In this document: positions 11,207-19,871 of the stretch, piece by piece
Layout: every line of letters begins with the position of its first letter
Position numbering within the stretch: the stretch's first letter is position 1
Source: Acidimicrobiales bacterium
GTDB taxonomy: Bacteria > Actinomycetota > Acidimicrobiia > Acidimicrobiales > SZUA-35
Length of the DNA: 64,000 bases
Direction: 5' to 3'
NCBI GenBank assembly: GCA_020630065.1
Contig: JAHDCC010000004.1
Coordinates: 1 to 64,000 of the forward strand
Translations under genes and position numbers: made by a program
The notes under the pieces: generated by a model
Seen by the model: the letters and a program-made list of their open reading frames with translations, nothing else
Told to the model about the DNA's origin: nothing
The model's database searches: none

Positions 11207-12439
11207 TCAAGACCGGTACGGTTCGCGGCCAATACCTTGAATCGGGATGCCTTGGCTAGCCAGCACTTCGTGCTGCAAACTATACATTGCGGCGGCGGCC
11301 TGGTCGATATGGCGGGTAAAGGCTATCGAACCGGCGAGGATCGGGGCGAGTCGTTCACGGTCTTGTATACGAGCCAGCGGGTATTCGTGTTCCACGATTA
11401 GCGGGGTTGTGGCCAGGTTGACGTCTAGCAGCTCGCGTAAGGCGAGCTGGTGGTCTAGCCAGTCGACGGTTCGGTTTTGTAGATACGCCAGAGGATCGTG
11501 TCGGGCTGTTCCCGGTAGTTCGTGTTCACAGATTGCGGTTTGTTTTTTCCATGCGTTGATTTGGTCGTCCGGGTTGGTGGATGGTTTGCCGTCGATCCAG
11601 TCGCCTCGGTCAGCGGTCTGCCCGCCATAACCCCAAGCGCTGACGCCTTCGGCGTCGATGACTTGACCTTTGACGTGGAGGCCGTCGATAAGGAAGTCGT
11701 AGCCTTCATCGGCCAAATACTGGAACATCGAACGTGTGTCTTGACCCATCAGCACCGAATGCGACGGGTCGTAGTGGATGCGAAACTGGTCGCCGACTCC
11801 GTGGCGTTCGCAGCGCTGGTGCAGCAGGATCCACATCGCCGGGGTGTAGCCGAGGTTGTTATGGAATCGCTCCGACCACCCCGGCATTGGGCACTGTTCG
11901 ACACGGAAGGTTACGCCGCGGGTTTTCGCTTCGGTCAACAACGGAATGAAGGTCTGTTCAAAGTCGTCGAGGTTCTCCTCGATCGACTTTGTGGCGTCTC
12001 GCCCGACAAAACCGCAGACGGCTGGCACGTTGAGTAAAACCGCGGCGTCCATCACGTTGAGCATGTAGTCGATTTTGGTTTGCCGGATAGCGGGATCGTG
12101 ATGGAGAAGATTGTCGAAGTAGGCAATGTCGGCGATAGCGACTCCAGTGTCGGAGCAAGCGGCATGTACCCGACGAGCCCGGTCGGCGGCGAACGGTTCT
12201 CTCAAGTCCAGGGTGTTGGCGACAGGGTCAAGAAGGGCTTTGGCCGGAACGTCGGCGTTTTGGGGATGGACAGCGGAGGAAAGTTCGATGACGTCGGCCC
12301 CGATTTCAGCTGCGAACTGAAGCCAGTCTTCGATTGCCAGGTCGGGGTCTTCGTCGCGGAGTTTACGAGGCGTAAGTTCTTGGAACGCGGCGGTCAAAAT
12401 TCCGACCGGCATAGGGATGGGGTTGAAGGCAGAGGTCAT
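11207..12439 (-). CDS. Sugar phosphate isomerase/epimerase family protein (TIM barrel)
   Basis: A 410-residue AP-endonuclease-2-type TIM barrel, a family of xylose-isomerase-like sugar isomerases and epimerases. Likely metal-ligand motifs: an early ADVIEL strand, [10 protein letters not shown] (Glu), HYDPSH (Asp, His) and VEHEYP (Glu near the C-terminus). At 410 residues it is longer than the usual 270-300; the additional length lies around [10 protein letters not shown] and the C-terminal helices. It is preceded at 26 bases by a Gfo/Idh/MocA oxidoreductase, a classic pair for catabolism of inositol-like or unusual sugars. The actual substrate cannot be read from sequence. Cytoplasmic. Confidence 0.85.
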   Translation of the reverse strand: MTSAFNPIPMPVGILTAAFQELTPRKLRDEDPDLAIEDWLQFAAEIGADVIELSSAVHPQNADVPAKALLDPVANTLDLREPFAADRARRVHAACSDTGVAIADIAYFDNLLHHDPAIRQTKIDYMLNVMDAAVLLNVPAVCGFVGRDATKSIEENLDDFEQTFIPLLTEAKTRGVTFRVEQCPMPGWSERFHNNLGYTPAMWILLHQRCERHGVGDQFRIHYDPSHSVLMGQDTRSMFQYLADEGYDFLIDGLHVKGQVIDAEGVSAWGYGGQTADRGDWIDGKPSTNPDDQINAWKKQTAICEHELPGTARHDPLAYLQNRTVDWLDHQLALRELLDVNLATTPLIVEHEYPLARIQDRERLAPILAGSIAFTRHIDQAAAAMYSLQHEVLASQGIPIQGIGREPYRS

Positions 12440-12465
12440 GGCTGAAGGTCTTTCTGGCCGAGAAG

Positions 12466-13668
12466 TTACGAATCGGGGTTGGGTTCAGTGGTAGAAACAG
12501 TGATCGGGGTTCGGTGCCGGGCGCATTCCAATGCCGCGTGTAGAACCCGTTGTGTGTACAGCGCATCGGTAAAGTCAGGCAGCGGAACTACCGGCTGTTC
12601 TCCGTCGAGGACGGCGAGAATGTCTGCGGCTTGGTTAGTGAATGTGGCATCGTAGCCGAGTCCGTGACTGTCCGGCCACCAGGCGTCGGCGTAGGGGTGA
12701 GCGTGGGCGCTGCGGGTCACGTCGATGGTGGTCCAGCCGTGGCTGGATGGTTCGCCGTCTAGCCCGTAGACGTCGAGTTCGTTCATGCGTTCAAAGTCGA
12801 AGCGTAGGGCTCCTTTCTCGCCGTGGATCTCCCACCGATTGGCGTTGTGATAGCCGGTGGCTACCCGGCTAGCTTCGAAGCTGGCAACGCCGCCGCCTGA
12901 GAGTCGGCCGATGAAAAGGGCAGCATCGTCGACGGTGCTAGCAGCGGTGGTTTCACCCCCGGCATCAGATCCGTCGATCGAGGCAGCGGTGTCAGTGTCT
13001 AATACGGCCCGTTCAGGGATGAAAGTTTGTTCGATGGCTCCCTCGATCGTGGTGATTTCTTCGCCGGTTATGAAGCGGACCGCGTCGATGCTGTGTGCGT
13101 TGAGATCACCGTGGGCGCCGGATCCAGCCATATCTTGTTGGAATCGCCATAGCAGTGGTGTCTGCGGGCCGCCCCAACTTTGTAGGTAAGCGGCCCGAAC
13201 ATGATAGATGCGTCCGAGTTTTCCGGCCGAAACGAGTTGGTGGGCTAACGCCACGGCGGGGACTCGACGATAGTTGTACCACACAAAGGTGTGCCCGGCG
13301 GCGGATGAGGCCGCGGCTGCCATCGCTTCGGCTTCGTCAATGGTGGCGGCAAGGGGTTTTTCGCAGGCAACGTGTTTGCCTGCTTCCAACGCGGCAATGG
13401 CTTGCTCGGCGTGGATGTGATTTGGGGTGACAATGTCGATGAGGTCGATGGCGGGGTCGTCGACGGCGTCTTGCCAGCGGGTGCTTGCGTGTCGCCATCC
13501 CCATTGTTGGGCGAAATGTTCGACGTCGGCTTGGTTGCGGGCCGCGACAGTGTGCAAGGTCGGTTCCCGGTTCCGCGGAAAGAACCGGTTTACGCTGCCC
13601 CAGGCGTGTGAGTGGGCCCGACCCATAAACTTTGAGCCGAAAAGGGCGATGTTGACGTCGATAGACAT
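12466..13668 (-). CDS. Gfo/Idh/MocA family NAD(P)-dependent oxidoreductase
   Basis: 400 residues with an N-terminal Rossmann fold ([17 protein letters not shown], a variant GxGxxG loop in which the middle position is S), the [13 protein letters not shown] segment and the family signature CEKPLA followed by an EA-rich helix. The C-terminal half is the usual mixed alpha/beta substrate domain. Start fixed at ATG 13668 by a strong GGAGG site eight bases upstream; the longer frame to 13701 has none. Expected to oxidise or reduce a sugar or cyclitol, together with the downstream isomerase. The operon lies between the two AlaX-related direct repeats. Confidence 0.9.
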   Translation of the reverse strand: MSIDVNIALFGSKFMGRAHSHAWGSVNRFFPRNREPTLHTVAARNQADVEHFAQQWGWRHASTRWQDAVDDPAIDLIDIVTPNHIHAEQAIAALEAGKHVACEKPLAATIDEAEAMAAAASSAAGHTFVWYNYRRVPAVALAHQLVSAGKLGRIYHVRAAYLQSWGGPQTPLLWRFQQDMAGSGAHGDLNAHSIDAVRFITGEEITTIEGAIEQTFIPERAVLDTDTAASIDGSDAGGETTAASTVDDAALFIGRLSGGGVASFEASRVATGYHNANRWEIHGEKGALRFDFERMNELDVYGLDGEPSSHGWTTIDVTRSAHAHPYADAWWPDSHGLGYDATFTNQAADILAVLDGEQPVVPLPDFTDALYTQRVLHAALECARHRTPITVSTTEPNPDS

Positions 13669-13796
13669 AGGTCCTCCATGGCATATCTCAACAAACAGCA
13701 CATGTGCCGAATGCCATACGTACGACTATAAACCCTCTGTTTGACAATGGCGATTACTCTTCGAAATTATCGAACTTCCGGTGTTGGTTCTTGGGG

Positions 13797-13945
13797 TTAC
13801 AACCCAGATTTTGACGCCGTCGAACACGGCAAAATTTTGACGTCCGACTCGCCTCGACGCAGGTCTATCTTCAGTTCCACTCTTGATCTTTGAACGGTGG
13901 CTGAAATCAACAAACCGCCAACCTCAGTCGTTGACTCTAAAAATT
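13797..13945 (-). repeat. Diverged direct repeat, right copy
   Basis: This is the intact version, forming the 3' end of the AlaX-like gene. It even contains a counterpart of the first codons of the SARP gene (GTG TTC GAC GGC GTC AAA ATC against ATG CTC AAC GGC GTC AAA ATC). The ancestral order was therefore probably alaX-like directly followed by SARP. Confidence 0.85.
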
Positions 13946-14504
13946 GGCCGGTTGACGCAATTTGACCCAACCCTTCTAAACGCCAATAACGGGTCGTTCG
14001 GCCGTCGACACTCTCCAACGGTGTTATTACCAAGTTGTCCTCTACCGCTGTTGTTACCCACAAATGAACGGCGTCAAGGTTGAGAGGGGAAGCTTCAAGA
14101 TCAACTTCGATATCGAGTGAAGCAAAGTCGGGGCCTGAGCTAGGTCGAAGACTTCGACCACAAACGTGGGTTCGCCGCATCGCCAGTTCAACTAAGTGGC
14201 GTGCGGTGTGAAGACGCAAGTTGCGGTACTTTCGCCGCCAGTCAACCCTGCATCGAACCGAGTCGCCAATGCTTAGCTTGGCGACCCGGTCGAGGTCGGT
14301 GTGGCTGTGATGCAGCGAGTCGTCACAGCCCAATCGAACGTCGTGTACATAGATATCTTCGATAAAGCCGCTGTCTGCAGGCTGACCGTCAGATGGCGGG
14401 TTGAAGCACGACTTGCTAAGCCCGAGCGACTTCGTTGAGAGCATGGTGATTTCGGCTTCGAACTCGTGGTAACTATGATCTGCTGAATCGGTATGAGACG
14501 GCAT
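13797..14504 (-). CDS. AlaX-like alanyl-tRNA editing domain protein lacking part of the metal site
   Basis: 235 residues matching the free-standing alanyl-tRNA editing fold: CFNPPSDGQPADSG corresponds to the PxSGGQPxDxG strand, then VDWRRKY and the metal-binding HTARH helix (about residue 100). In active members a second motif C-x-G-T-H-V supplies a Cys and a His. Here the equivalent place reads ASTGQFLEST, so both are gone. The protein probably no longer hydrolyses mischarged tRNA, or uses a different site. Its 3' end is duplicated in decayed form at the SARP start. The start at ATG 14504 has a weak ribosome site. It is divergent from the papain-like/caspase operon, with about 140 bases between. 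Confidence 0.75.
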   Translation of the reverse strand: MPSHTDSADHSYHEFEAEITMLSTKSLGLSKSCFNPPSDGQPADSGFIEDIYVHDVRLGCDDSLHHSHTDLDRVAKLSIGDSVRCRVDWRRKYRNLRLHTARHLVELAMRRTHVCGRSLRPSSGPDFASLDIEVDLEASPLNLDAVHLWVTTAVEDNLVITPLESVDGRTTRYWRLEGLGQIASTGQFLESTTEVGGLLISATVQRSRVELKIDLRRGESDVKILPCSTASKSGL

Positions 14505-14644
14505 CCGCTGCTCCTGGTTAGTACAAGTTCTCAGAGCCTACGGCACCTACCGCAACCAATCCGTATCAGAAACACGTTGCGTTCTCATTGCGTCAAAGGT
14601 GGTTAACTCTGGTTCTCTACTGTTCTAAGCCGAAGGAGTGGGTT

Positions 14645-15544
14645 GTGGATATCAGCGTAGGTGATCTAGTTTTCTGCACAAAGTCCAGCTTCATGCAGTC
14701 TCTTCTGGCGTCGGTCGGGGAGGAATGGCGCCATGTGGGCATGGTGGTTGAAACGTCGCAAGGTTTGGTGGTTGGTGAGGTCACCGGTGGCCATCTAATA
14801 TCTAGTCGAACGATCCCGGAAATAGAAAACGACTACGAGAAGGTAGCGGTTGCCCGTCTCGATGGGCATCGTTCCCGATGTCTTGGTCAAGCCGCCGAAT
14901 GGGTGGCTGACCGTATCGACACAGCTCAAACGTATGCGTGGGATGATGTTCTGCTGGTAGGGATTGCCTTGATGACTCGGAAAGGTTTGACCGCTCAGCA
15001 GCTGACAAAACTCGAACACGTGATGAATCGGATCGCCGATTCGATCCCGGCTTCTGACCAGCCGTCAATGACTTGTTCTGCGTTTATCTGTGAGAGCTTT
15101 AACCAGGTCGGCCGGTCTTGTCGACTGTCTATTCCCGGGCGCACTTCAATGCGATCTCGGAGCAGTGTGGGGTTGGTGCCATCAATGGAATACCTGTTAG
15201 GCGTAAACGAACATCGTCAAAACGATATTCTCAACGAGTTCTCTATCTTTGACATAATCGCGGCGGAACAACAACGCCCAGAACCTGTCGAACAAGATTG
15301 GGTTGCGAGAGGCCACTCGAAGTCATCTATTTCGAAAACTCAACTTCAGAGTGTCTTTGTCCGTATCTACAACGTGATTACTGAATACGGCAAACAATAC
15401 CCGTTCGGCGATGAAGTTGAATTGGATGCTCGCTGGGTTACTCCGGGCGATATTTGGCGGTCACCGAATATTGAACAAAGGCGATATTTGAAAGGCGCAG
15501 GCGATCGCCAGATTTCTACGAAGACACTCGAAACGACGCGATAG
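14645..15544 (+). CDS. Permuted papain-like (YiiX/YaeF, NlpC/P60-related) cysteine hydrolase-like protein
   Basis: Start placed at GTG 14645, six bases after an AGGAG site. The 299-residue protein begins MDISVGDLVF, the usual entry of permuted NlpC/P60-like proteins. A histidine follows in WRHVGMV (H30) and the likely nucleophile cysteine in TCSAF (C144); this His-before-Cys order defines the permuted group. The C-terminal 120 residues are unfamiliar, helical and charged. No signal peptide or membrane segment, so it is cytoplasmic, unlike most envelope-acting relatives. It sits 12 bases upstream of a caspase-like gene, clearly one operon. It may hydrolyse an amide or acyl bond in a protein or lipid; substrate unknown. 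Confidence 0.75.
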   Translation: MDISVGDLVFCTKSSFMQSLLASVGEEWRHVGMVVETSQGLVVGEVTGGHLISSRTIPEIENDYEKVAVARLDGHRSRCLGQAAEWVADRIDTAQTYAWDDVLLVGIALMTRKGLTAQQLTKLEHVMNRIADSIPASDQPSMTCSAFICESFNQVGRSCRLSIPGRTSMRSRSSVGLVPSMEYLLGVNEHRQNDILNEFSIFDIIAAEQQRPEPVEQDWVARGHSKSSISKTQLQSVFVRIYNVITEYGKQYPFGDEVELDARWVTPGDIWRSPNIEQRRYLKGAGDRQISTKTLETTR

Positions 15545-15556
15545 GAAGATTCTCGT

Positions 15557-16504
15557 ATGCGTGGTGCAGTCATTGTTGGTATAGATCACTATCCGGGCAA
15601 GCCGCTGACCGGTTGTAGCACCGATGCCCTCAAAGTAAAAGAGCTGATGGCCCGGAACTTCGATGGTTCACCCAATTTCGAAACCGTCGCATTGACATCG
15701 AAGGAACAAGGTCGCCCAGTCCTGACCGCTAATTACATCAAGGAGCAGATACGGCAACTGGTGCAGTCGGAAGCGACCGTTATTTACATCCACTTTTCTG
15801 GTCACGCCGAAATCGTGGATGGTGAGATTGTGTTACTTGGGCAAGACGACAGCCCGCTGCGGCTTCAGAGCATCATGGCGTTGCTAGGGGAGAACTCTAC
15901 TCGTAGCTCGGTGGTGACCTTAGACTGCTGCTTTTCTGGGTCGGTCGGAAGGAACATTTTTTTGCATAGCAACCACTCGGTGATCCCCGACAGGACGGCG
16001 ATTATTTCGTCGTCTCGCAAAGATGAGCGTTCCTGGGAGAAACAGTTCGATCAAGGACAGTTCTCCAGCGTTTTGTGTGAGGGGCTAGCAGGCCGGGCGG
16101 CGGATGTCCTTGGCAACGTCACGGTGACGAGTCTCTACGCGTATCTTGACGAATCGTTTGGGCTGATGAACCAAAGACCGACGTTGAAGGCCAGCCTCAA
16201 CAGGGTGGTCGGTTTGAGAACATGCCGACCGCGTGTGCCTTTAGAAATTCTACGGTCGCTTCCCGACGTGTTCGAATCTCACGAAGCTGAGGTCGTGCTG
16301 GACCCGAGAAACGATGGAACGAATAGTGTGGTCTCGTCCGACAGAACCGACGTTTCTCGTCGGCTGCAGCAATGCGTCGCAGCGAATCTAGCGGAACCGG
16401 TCAGCTATGTTCCCGTGCATCATGCCGCCGTCCCTGGGCGGGCGTGTCGGCTGACCTCTCTCGGCAAACGTTACTGGAGTTTGGCGAAATCTGACCGGGT
16501 GTGA
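15557..16504 (+). CDS. Caspase-like (metacaspase, peptidase C14 family) protein
   Basis: 315 residues. The first about 215 form a caspase fold: an initial AVIVGIDHYP strand, catalytic histidine in HFSGHAE (H83) and catalytic cysteine in LDCCFSGS (C125). The C-terminal 100 residues are a separate small domain ending RLTSLGKRYWSLAK, which could be a recognition or adaptor module. No signal peptide. ATG 15557 has a good AGGAAG site. It is the second gene of the operon with the permuted papain-like protein and is followed by a strong hairpin. Bacterial caspase-like proteins often act in regulated self-killing or antiphage defence; that role is inferred here, not shown. Confidence 0.88.
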   Translation: MRGAVIVGIDHYPGKPLTGCSTDALKVKELMARNFDGSPNFETVALTSKEQGRPVLTANYIKEQIRQLVQSEATVIYIHFSGHAEIVDGEIVLLGQDDSPLRLQSIMALLGENSTRSSVVTLDCCFSGSVGRNIFLHSNHSVIPDRTAIISSSRKDERSWEKQFDQGQFSSVLCEGLAGRAADVLGNVTVTSLYAYLDESFGLMNQRPTLKASLNRVVGLRTCRPRVPLEILRSLPDVFESHEAEVVLDPRNDGTNSVVSSDRTDVSRRLQQCVAANLAEPVSYVPVHHAAVPGRACRLTSLGKRYWSLAKSDRV

Positions 16505-16527
16505 CGACACCTATTTGTGTATGCATG

Positions 16528-16572
16528 ATGGTTCTCGCCCCCTCCTGGCTGGGGGCTGAGGCGAGAAACCAT
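16528..16572 (+). terminator. Long GC-rich hairpin after the caspase gene
   Basis: An outer stem pairs ATGGTTCTCGCC with GGCGAGAAACCAT (one bulged A) and an inner CCCC/GGGG stem closes a short loop. It begins 24 bases after the caspase stop. There is no good T run, so it is either a terminator of unusual form or a structured 3' end. Confidence 0.55.
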
Positions 16573-16642
16573 ACATCTCCACCTCCCCGATGCCGCTGGG
16601 AACGTGAAGTCAAAGCTCCCTAAAACATTAGGAAAGGCTTTG

Positions 16643-16670
16643 AGCGTGGTCCATCAAGATGAACCACGCT
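16643..16670. terminator. Inverted repeat between convergent genes
   Basis: AGCGTGGT and ACCACGCT form a perfect 8-bp stem with weak further pairing inside (ATC/GAT). It lies between the caspase operon and the end of the leftward zinc-ribbon gene, where a bidirectional terminator is expected. Flanking T/A-rich sequence is present on both sides. Confidence 0.5.
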
Positions 16671-16730
16671 GCTAAATTTATTTGGGTCGATGCAACGAAA
16701 GCGCAACCGTCTCACGCATGGGGCAATCGG

Positions 16731-17336
16731 CTACGGCGTGTTTTCTAGACGGTCGGCCATTTCTTGTGCGAGTTGTTCCGCTCTGTTCTGCTTGTCTTTC
16801 ACTATTTGGTCAAGAATAGTGCTTTGTGTCGTTATCACCGGAGGGAGGCGTTCGCTTTCGACATGGTTGTTCCCATCTCCCGAGGGTGGCCGCATCGGAA
16901 GGTCGCGAACCTCGACGGTATCGTCCGAAGAGGTTTCGTTAACCGGCGCCGTATACGGGCTGCCGATATCGGCAGCGGGGGTAGTCGAGGTAGGAGTTTC
17001 GGGGCTGAACGCAGGCGCTTGCGTCAGCGAACTCTCGTAGACTTCTGGTTCCCGCACAAGGTTGGCATCCGGATCGTCAAAGTACAGAAATACCGGACGC
17101 TCTTTTTGGGAATCCCGTTTCAGTTCTGCGCGTCGACTCGCCGCCGTCTTGGGATCATCGACTGGAGGAATTTTTCCGCCGGAACGCACACCAGAGAGTC
17201 TCAAGGCGCACTCGATACAAATAGGGTTCTTTCTCCCCTTCGCATGAACTAAGTGTTCCAAGCAGTAGTTTCCGTAGCACGTGTCGCATACATCATCTGC
17301 TGGGTCCAACGGATCAGTAAAGCAACGACTGGCCAT
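16731..17336 (-). CDS. Small zinc-binding (treble-clef or B-box-like) protein with disordered tail
   Basis: About 201 residues. The N-terminal 50 carry regularly spaced cysteines and a histidine: C5, then CDTC, then YCLEH and CIEC. This looks like a double zinc ribbon or B-box-like fold. The rest is Pro/Thr/Ser/Glu-rich and probably disordered, ending in a short charged helix. ATG 17336 has a GGGGAG ribosome site. Comparable proteins occur in other actinobacteria, to my memory, without known function; a protein-binding role is a guess. It is divergent from purB. Confidence 0.65.
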   Translation of the reverse strand: MASRCFTDPLDPADDVCDTCYGNYCLEHLVHAKGRKNPICIECALRLSGVRSGGKIPPVDDPKTAASRRAELKRDSQKERPVFLYFDDPDANLVREPEVYESSLTQAPAFSPETPTSTTPAADIGSPYTAPVNETSSDDTVEVRDLPMRPPSGDGNNHVESERLPPVITTQSTILDQIVKDKQNRAEQLAQEMADRLENTP

Positions 17337-17431
17337 CAATCTCCCCTTCTAGGTTGCCCAATCATCGACCTAGTCGTACATCGGCTTAAGGAAATGGGAT
17401 TCTTTGCTCAGCGGTCGTTATCGTGCATAGG

Positions 17432-18847
17432 GTGCCTATTTCAAACGTGTTGGCTGAAAGATACGCCAGTCAGGAAATGAACGACCTTTTCGACCCTATG
17501 AATAGGGTTCGGACCGAACGCCAGTGGTGGCTTGCGGTGTTAGCCGCCCAGCAAGATTTGGGTCTAGAAATATCATCCGACTCGATCCCGGCCTATGAGG
17601 CGGTGATCGACGATATTGACCTCGATTCAATTCAGGAGCGAGAACGCCAGACCCGCCACGACGTCAAAGCTCGCTTGGACGAATTTTGTGCTCTCGCTGG
17701 GTTCGAAGATCTGCACAAGGGCTTAACGAGCCGAGATGCCACCGAAAACGTCGAACAGTTACTGACGTGGCAGGCGCTCAAATTAGTTGAAGGTCGCGCC
17801 GCAGCACTTTTAGACCGATATAGCGAATTGGCCGTCGAGTACGCTGCGTCGGTTGTTGTTGGGCGAACACATAATGTCGCAGCGCAGCCCACAACCGTCG
17901 GGAAACGATTTGCTCAACAAGGCGAAGAGCTGTTAGCTGCCTACGAAAACCTCGTCGATCTTCGTGGTCGGTTCGCTATTCGAGGGGTAAAGGGTCCGGT
18001 TGGATCTCAGCAAGATCAAATCGATCTTCTTGGCGGCCCAGAAAAAGCTACCGAACTGGAGCAGCGGCTCAGTGAATACCTTGGCGTTCCCCGTGTGTTG
18101 GATGCGGTTGGTCAGGTGTATCCACGTTCTCTCGATTTTGCGGTTGTAGCAGCGTTGCTCCAGCTTGGTTCTGCTCCAGCTAATACGGCGTTGCAGGTTC
18201 GGTTAATGGCCGGTCACGATCTGGCGACCGAAGGGTTTAAAGCAGGTCAGGTTGGTTCCTCGGCGATGCCACACAAGATGAATACCCGGTCTTGTGAACG
18301 GATTGCCGGCCTCTATTCGATCATGCGGGGCCATCTAACAATGGCAGCCAACTTGGCCGGTGATCAATGGAATGAAGGCGACGTTTCGTGTTCTGTTGTT
18401 CGACGTGTCGTTCTGCCAGATTCGTTCCTTGCGTTAGATGGGTTGTACGAAACAACGTTTGCTGTGCTCAATGAATTCGGGATTTTCCCTGGAGTTATTG
18501 GTGCAGAAGTGAGTCGATATTTGCCATTTATGGCAACACCAACCCTTTTGATGCACGCCGTTCGTAACGGTATGGGACGCGAAGTTGCTCACGAATTGAT
18601 TAAAGAACATGCGGTGGCAACGGCGTTGGAGATGCGCGAGGGGACCGCCGACGGTTCAGCTGTGATCGCCCGACTCGGAGCAGACGAACGGTTCCCTGGA
18701 GAGCAGTCCGAATTGGCGGCCCTGGTCGACAACCCGGCAGCTCTGCTGGGCGCAATAGATCAGCAGATCGTTAGTGTAACTAACCGGATCCGGCGGGTAA
18801 CCGAGGGGCGACCGGAATCAAAGTACCGGGGCTCAGACATTCTGTAG
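17432..18847 (+). CDS. purB: Adenylosuccinate lyase
   Basis: Splits adenylosuccinate to AMP and fumarate and acts again in the SAICAR step of purine synthesis. GTG 17432 gives the canonical beginning VPISNVLAERYAS; about 471 residues. The fumarase/aspartase-superfamily signature GSSAMPHKMN is present, with TSRDATENV and GRTHNVAAQPTT contributing other active-site segments (conserved S, T, H). A start 9 bases earlier (17423) is also open. Cytoplasmic homotetramer by family knowledge. No operon partner is visible. Confidence 0.97.
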   Translation: MPISNVLAERYASQEMNDLFDPMNRVRTERQWWLAVLAAQQDLGLEISSDSIPAYEAVIDDIDLDSIQERERQTRHDVKARLDEFCALAGFEDLHKGLTSRDATENVEQLLTWQALKLVEGRAAALLDRYSELAVEYAASVVVGRTHNVAAQPTTVGKRFAQQGEELLAAYENLVDLRGRFAIRGVKGPVGSQQDQIDLLGGPEKATELEQRLSEYLGVPRVLDAVGQVYPRSLDFAVVAALLQLGSAPANTALQVRLMAGHDLATEGFKAGQVGSSAMPHKMNTRSCERIAGLYSIMRGHLTMAANLAGDQWNEGDVSCSVVRRVVLPDSFLALDGLYETTFAVLNEFGIFPGVIGAEVSRYLPFMATPTLLMHAVRNGMGREVAHELIKEHAVATALEMREGTADGSAVIARLGADERFPGEQSELAALVDNPAALLGAIDQQIVSVTNRIRRVTEGRPESKYRGSDIL

Positions 18848-18903
18848 CGTTTGGATATGAGGCAACAGAGATCGCGGTTTTAACTGCGTTCTGCCTGGTA
18901 GTG

Positions 18904-19314
18904 CTAGTTACTCCGGCTTATTCCTGAGCGTTTAAGTACGGAGGCTGGCACTCCGAATTCTCGGAATGCGGAGTACGAGATACCTTTTCGATCAGCGTAC
19001 CCTTTTGCTACCTTGATGAATTCTTCTTCAAGGTCTTTGACCGCAACCGAAGACTCTAGGGCTTCGAGCTCTTCGTTCAGGTCGATACGTTCCTGGGTCA
19101 GTTGGAGCCGGCGTAGTGCGTCCGCTGATTCAAGTTCTGCCTCTAGCTTGTCAAGGCGGGTCCGTATGGAAGCAGGCGTTCGTTTTCGACCGCGTTTGGG
19201 TTTGTTTGCTTCTAGTGCTTCAAGGTATGTTCTTACCGAACGGCCTTCTGCTCTTCCAAGAGCTAAAGCTTCCTTGTGGTCACTTGTCATAGTCTGTTTT
19301 TTTGCGGAGCTCAT
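18904..19314 (-). CDS. Conserved actinobacterial coiled-coil protein of unknown function
   Basis: About 136 residues. A basic KPKRGRKRTPASI segment (about 38-50) is followed by a long charged coiled coil and a C-terminal ISYSAFREFGVPASVLKRSGI element that resembles a small DNA-binding helix pair. I recognise the overall pattern as widespread in actinobacteria with no assigned role. The ATG at 19314 is preceded by GAGGG; an ATG at 19323 is also possible. The basic segment suggests nucleic acid binding, which is inference. Confidence 0.7.
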   Translation of the reverse strand: MSSAKKQTMTSDHKEALALGRAEGRSVRTYLEALEANKPKRGRKRTPASIRTRLDKLEAELESADALRRLQLTQERIDLNEELEALESSVAVKDLEEEFIKVAKGYADRKGISYSAFREFGVPASVLKRSGISRSN

Positions 19315-19546
19315 ATCCCTCATTGTGGCATATATGTAGACGTCATAGCTGGCCTAGTAGGGCCAGTTGTGACAAATTTCGGGCAAATTTGTGTTCGTAA
19401 ATATACCGCTCGTTTGTCTAGTTTGCCCTGGTCGATGACGTATGAGGTGTCGATATTGGCAAGATATGGCGAAGGTTATAGAGCCTTTAGATGGCAGGAA
19501 AACTAAAAATGAACCCGTCTGTGGATAGATCGAGTCCATTTGAAGT

Positions 19547-19618
19547 GGTCGGGACCGGCGTCGATCCGGTGACCTAACGCTTTTCAGGCGTCCGCTCTGC
19601 CAACTGAGCTACCCGACC
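19547..19618 (-). tRNA. tRNA-Phe (GAA)
   Basis: Cloverleaf read on the minus strand: acceptor GGTCGGG/CCCGACC, D arm with AGCTCAGTTGGCAGAGC, anticodon stem GACGC/GCGTT with loop CTGAAAA (anticodon GAA), and T arm ACCGG/CCGGT. The T loop is ATCGACG, with A instead of the usual T at position 54. CCA is not encoded. Confidence 0.93.
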
Positions 19619-19624
19619 TAATCG

Positions 19625-19648
19625 CTGGAAAGCTCTAGGAGTTTCCAG
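19625..19648 (-). terminator. Hairpin between tRNA-Phe and tRNA-Asp, copy 1
   Basis: CTGGAAA-G-CTC pairs with GAG-TTTCCAG around a TAG loop, with one bulged G. Same core as two further hairpins in this cluster; a processing signal or terminator. Confidence 0.5.
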
Positions 19649-19683
19649 TTCTTGTCGTTTCCTGCAATCTCGGCTCGAAAGAC

Positions 19684-19713
19684 GAAACTGCAAGAAACTC
19701 GAAGAATTTCAGT
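19684..19713 (-). repeat. 30-bp tRNA-spacer repeat, copy A
   Basis: Direct repeat with 19746-19775 (one mismatch). It contains a near-palindromic core GAAACTC-gaa-GAATTTC at 19694-19710. Confidence 0.8.
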
Positions 19714-19745
19714 TCTTGTTCCCGGCATGTTTTGCCCGTTAGGGC

Positions 19746-19775
19746 GAAACTGCAAGAAACTCGAAGAGTTTCAGC
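19746..19775 (-). repeat. 30-bp tRNA-spacer repeat, copy B
   Basis: Second copy of the spacer repeat. Its core GAAACTC-gaa-GAGTTTC (19756-19772) is a perfect 7-bp stem with a 3-base loop. It lies directly beyond the 3' end of tRNA-Asp in transcription order. Confidence 0.8.
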
Positions 19776-19849
19776 GGTCCCGACGAGATTTGAACTCGCG
19801 ACCTCCGCCTTGACAGGGCGGCGTGCACTCCAGACTGCACTACGGGACC
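19776..19849 (-). tRNA. tRNA-Asp (GTC)
   Basis: Minus strand cloverleaf: acceptor GGTCCCG/CGGGACC, anticodon arm with loop CTGTCAA (anticodon GTC), T loop TTCAAAT. The 3' discriminator base is G, as expected for tRNA-Asp. Confidence 0.96.
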
Positions 19850-19871
19850 AGAATTTTGTATTTTTTACAGT

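Noticed and set aside
19625-19775. Repeats between tRNA genes considered as a CRISPR array
   Set aside because: Only two full copies, unequal spacing, hairpin cores and tRNA flanks; no cas genes nearby.
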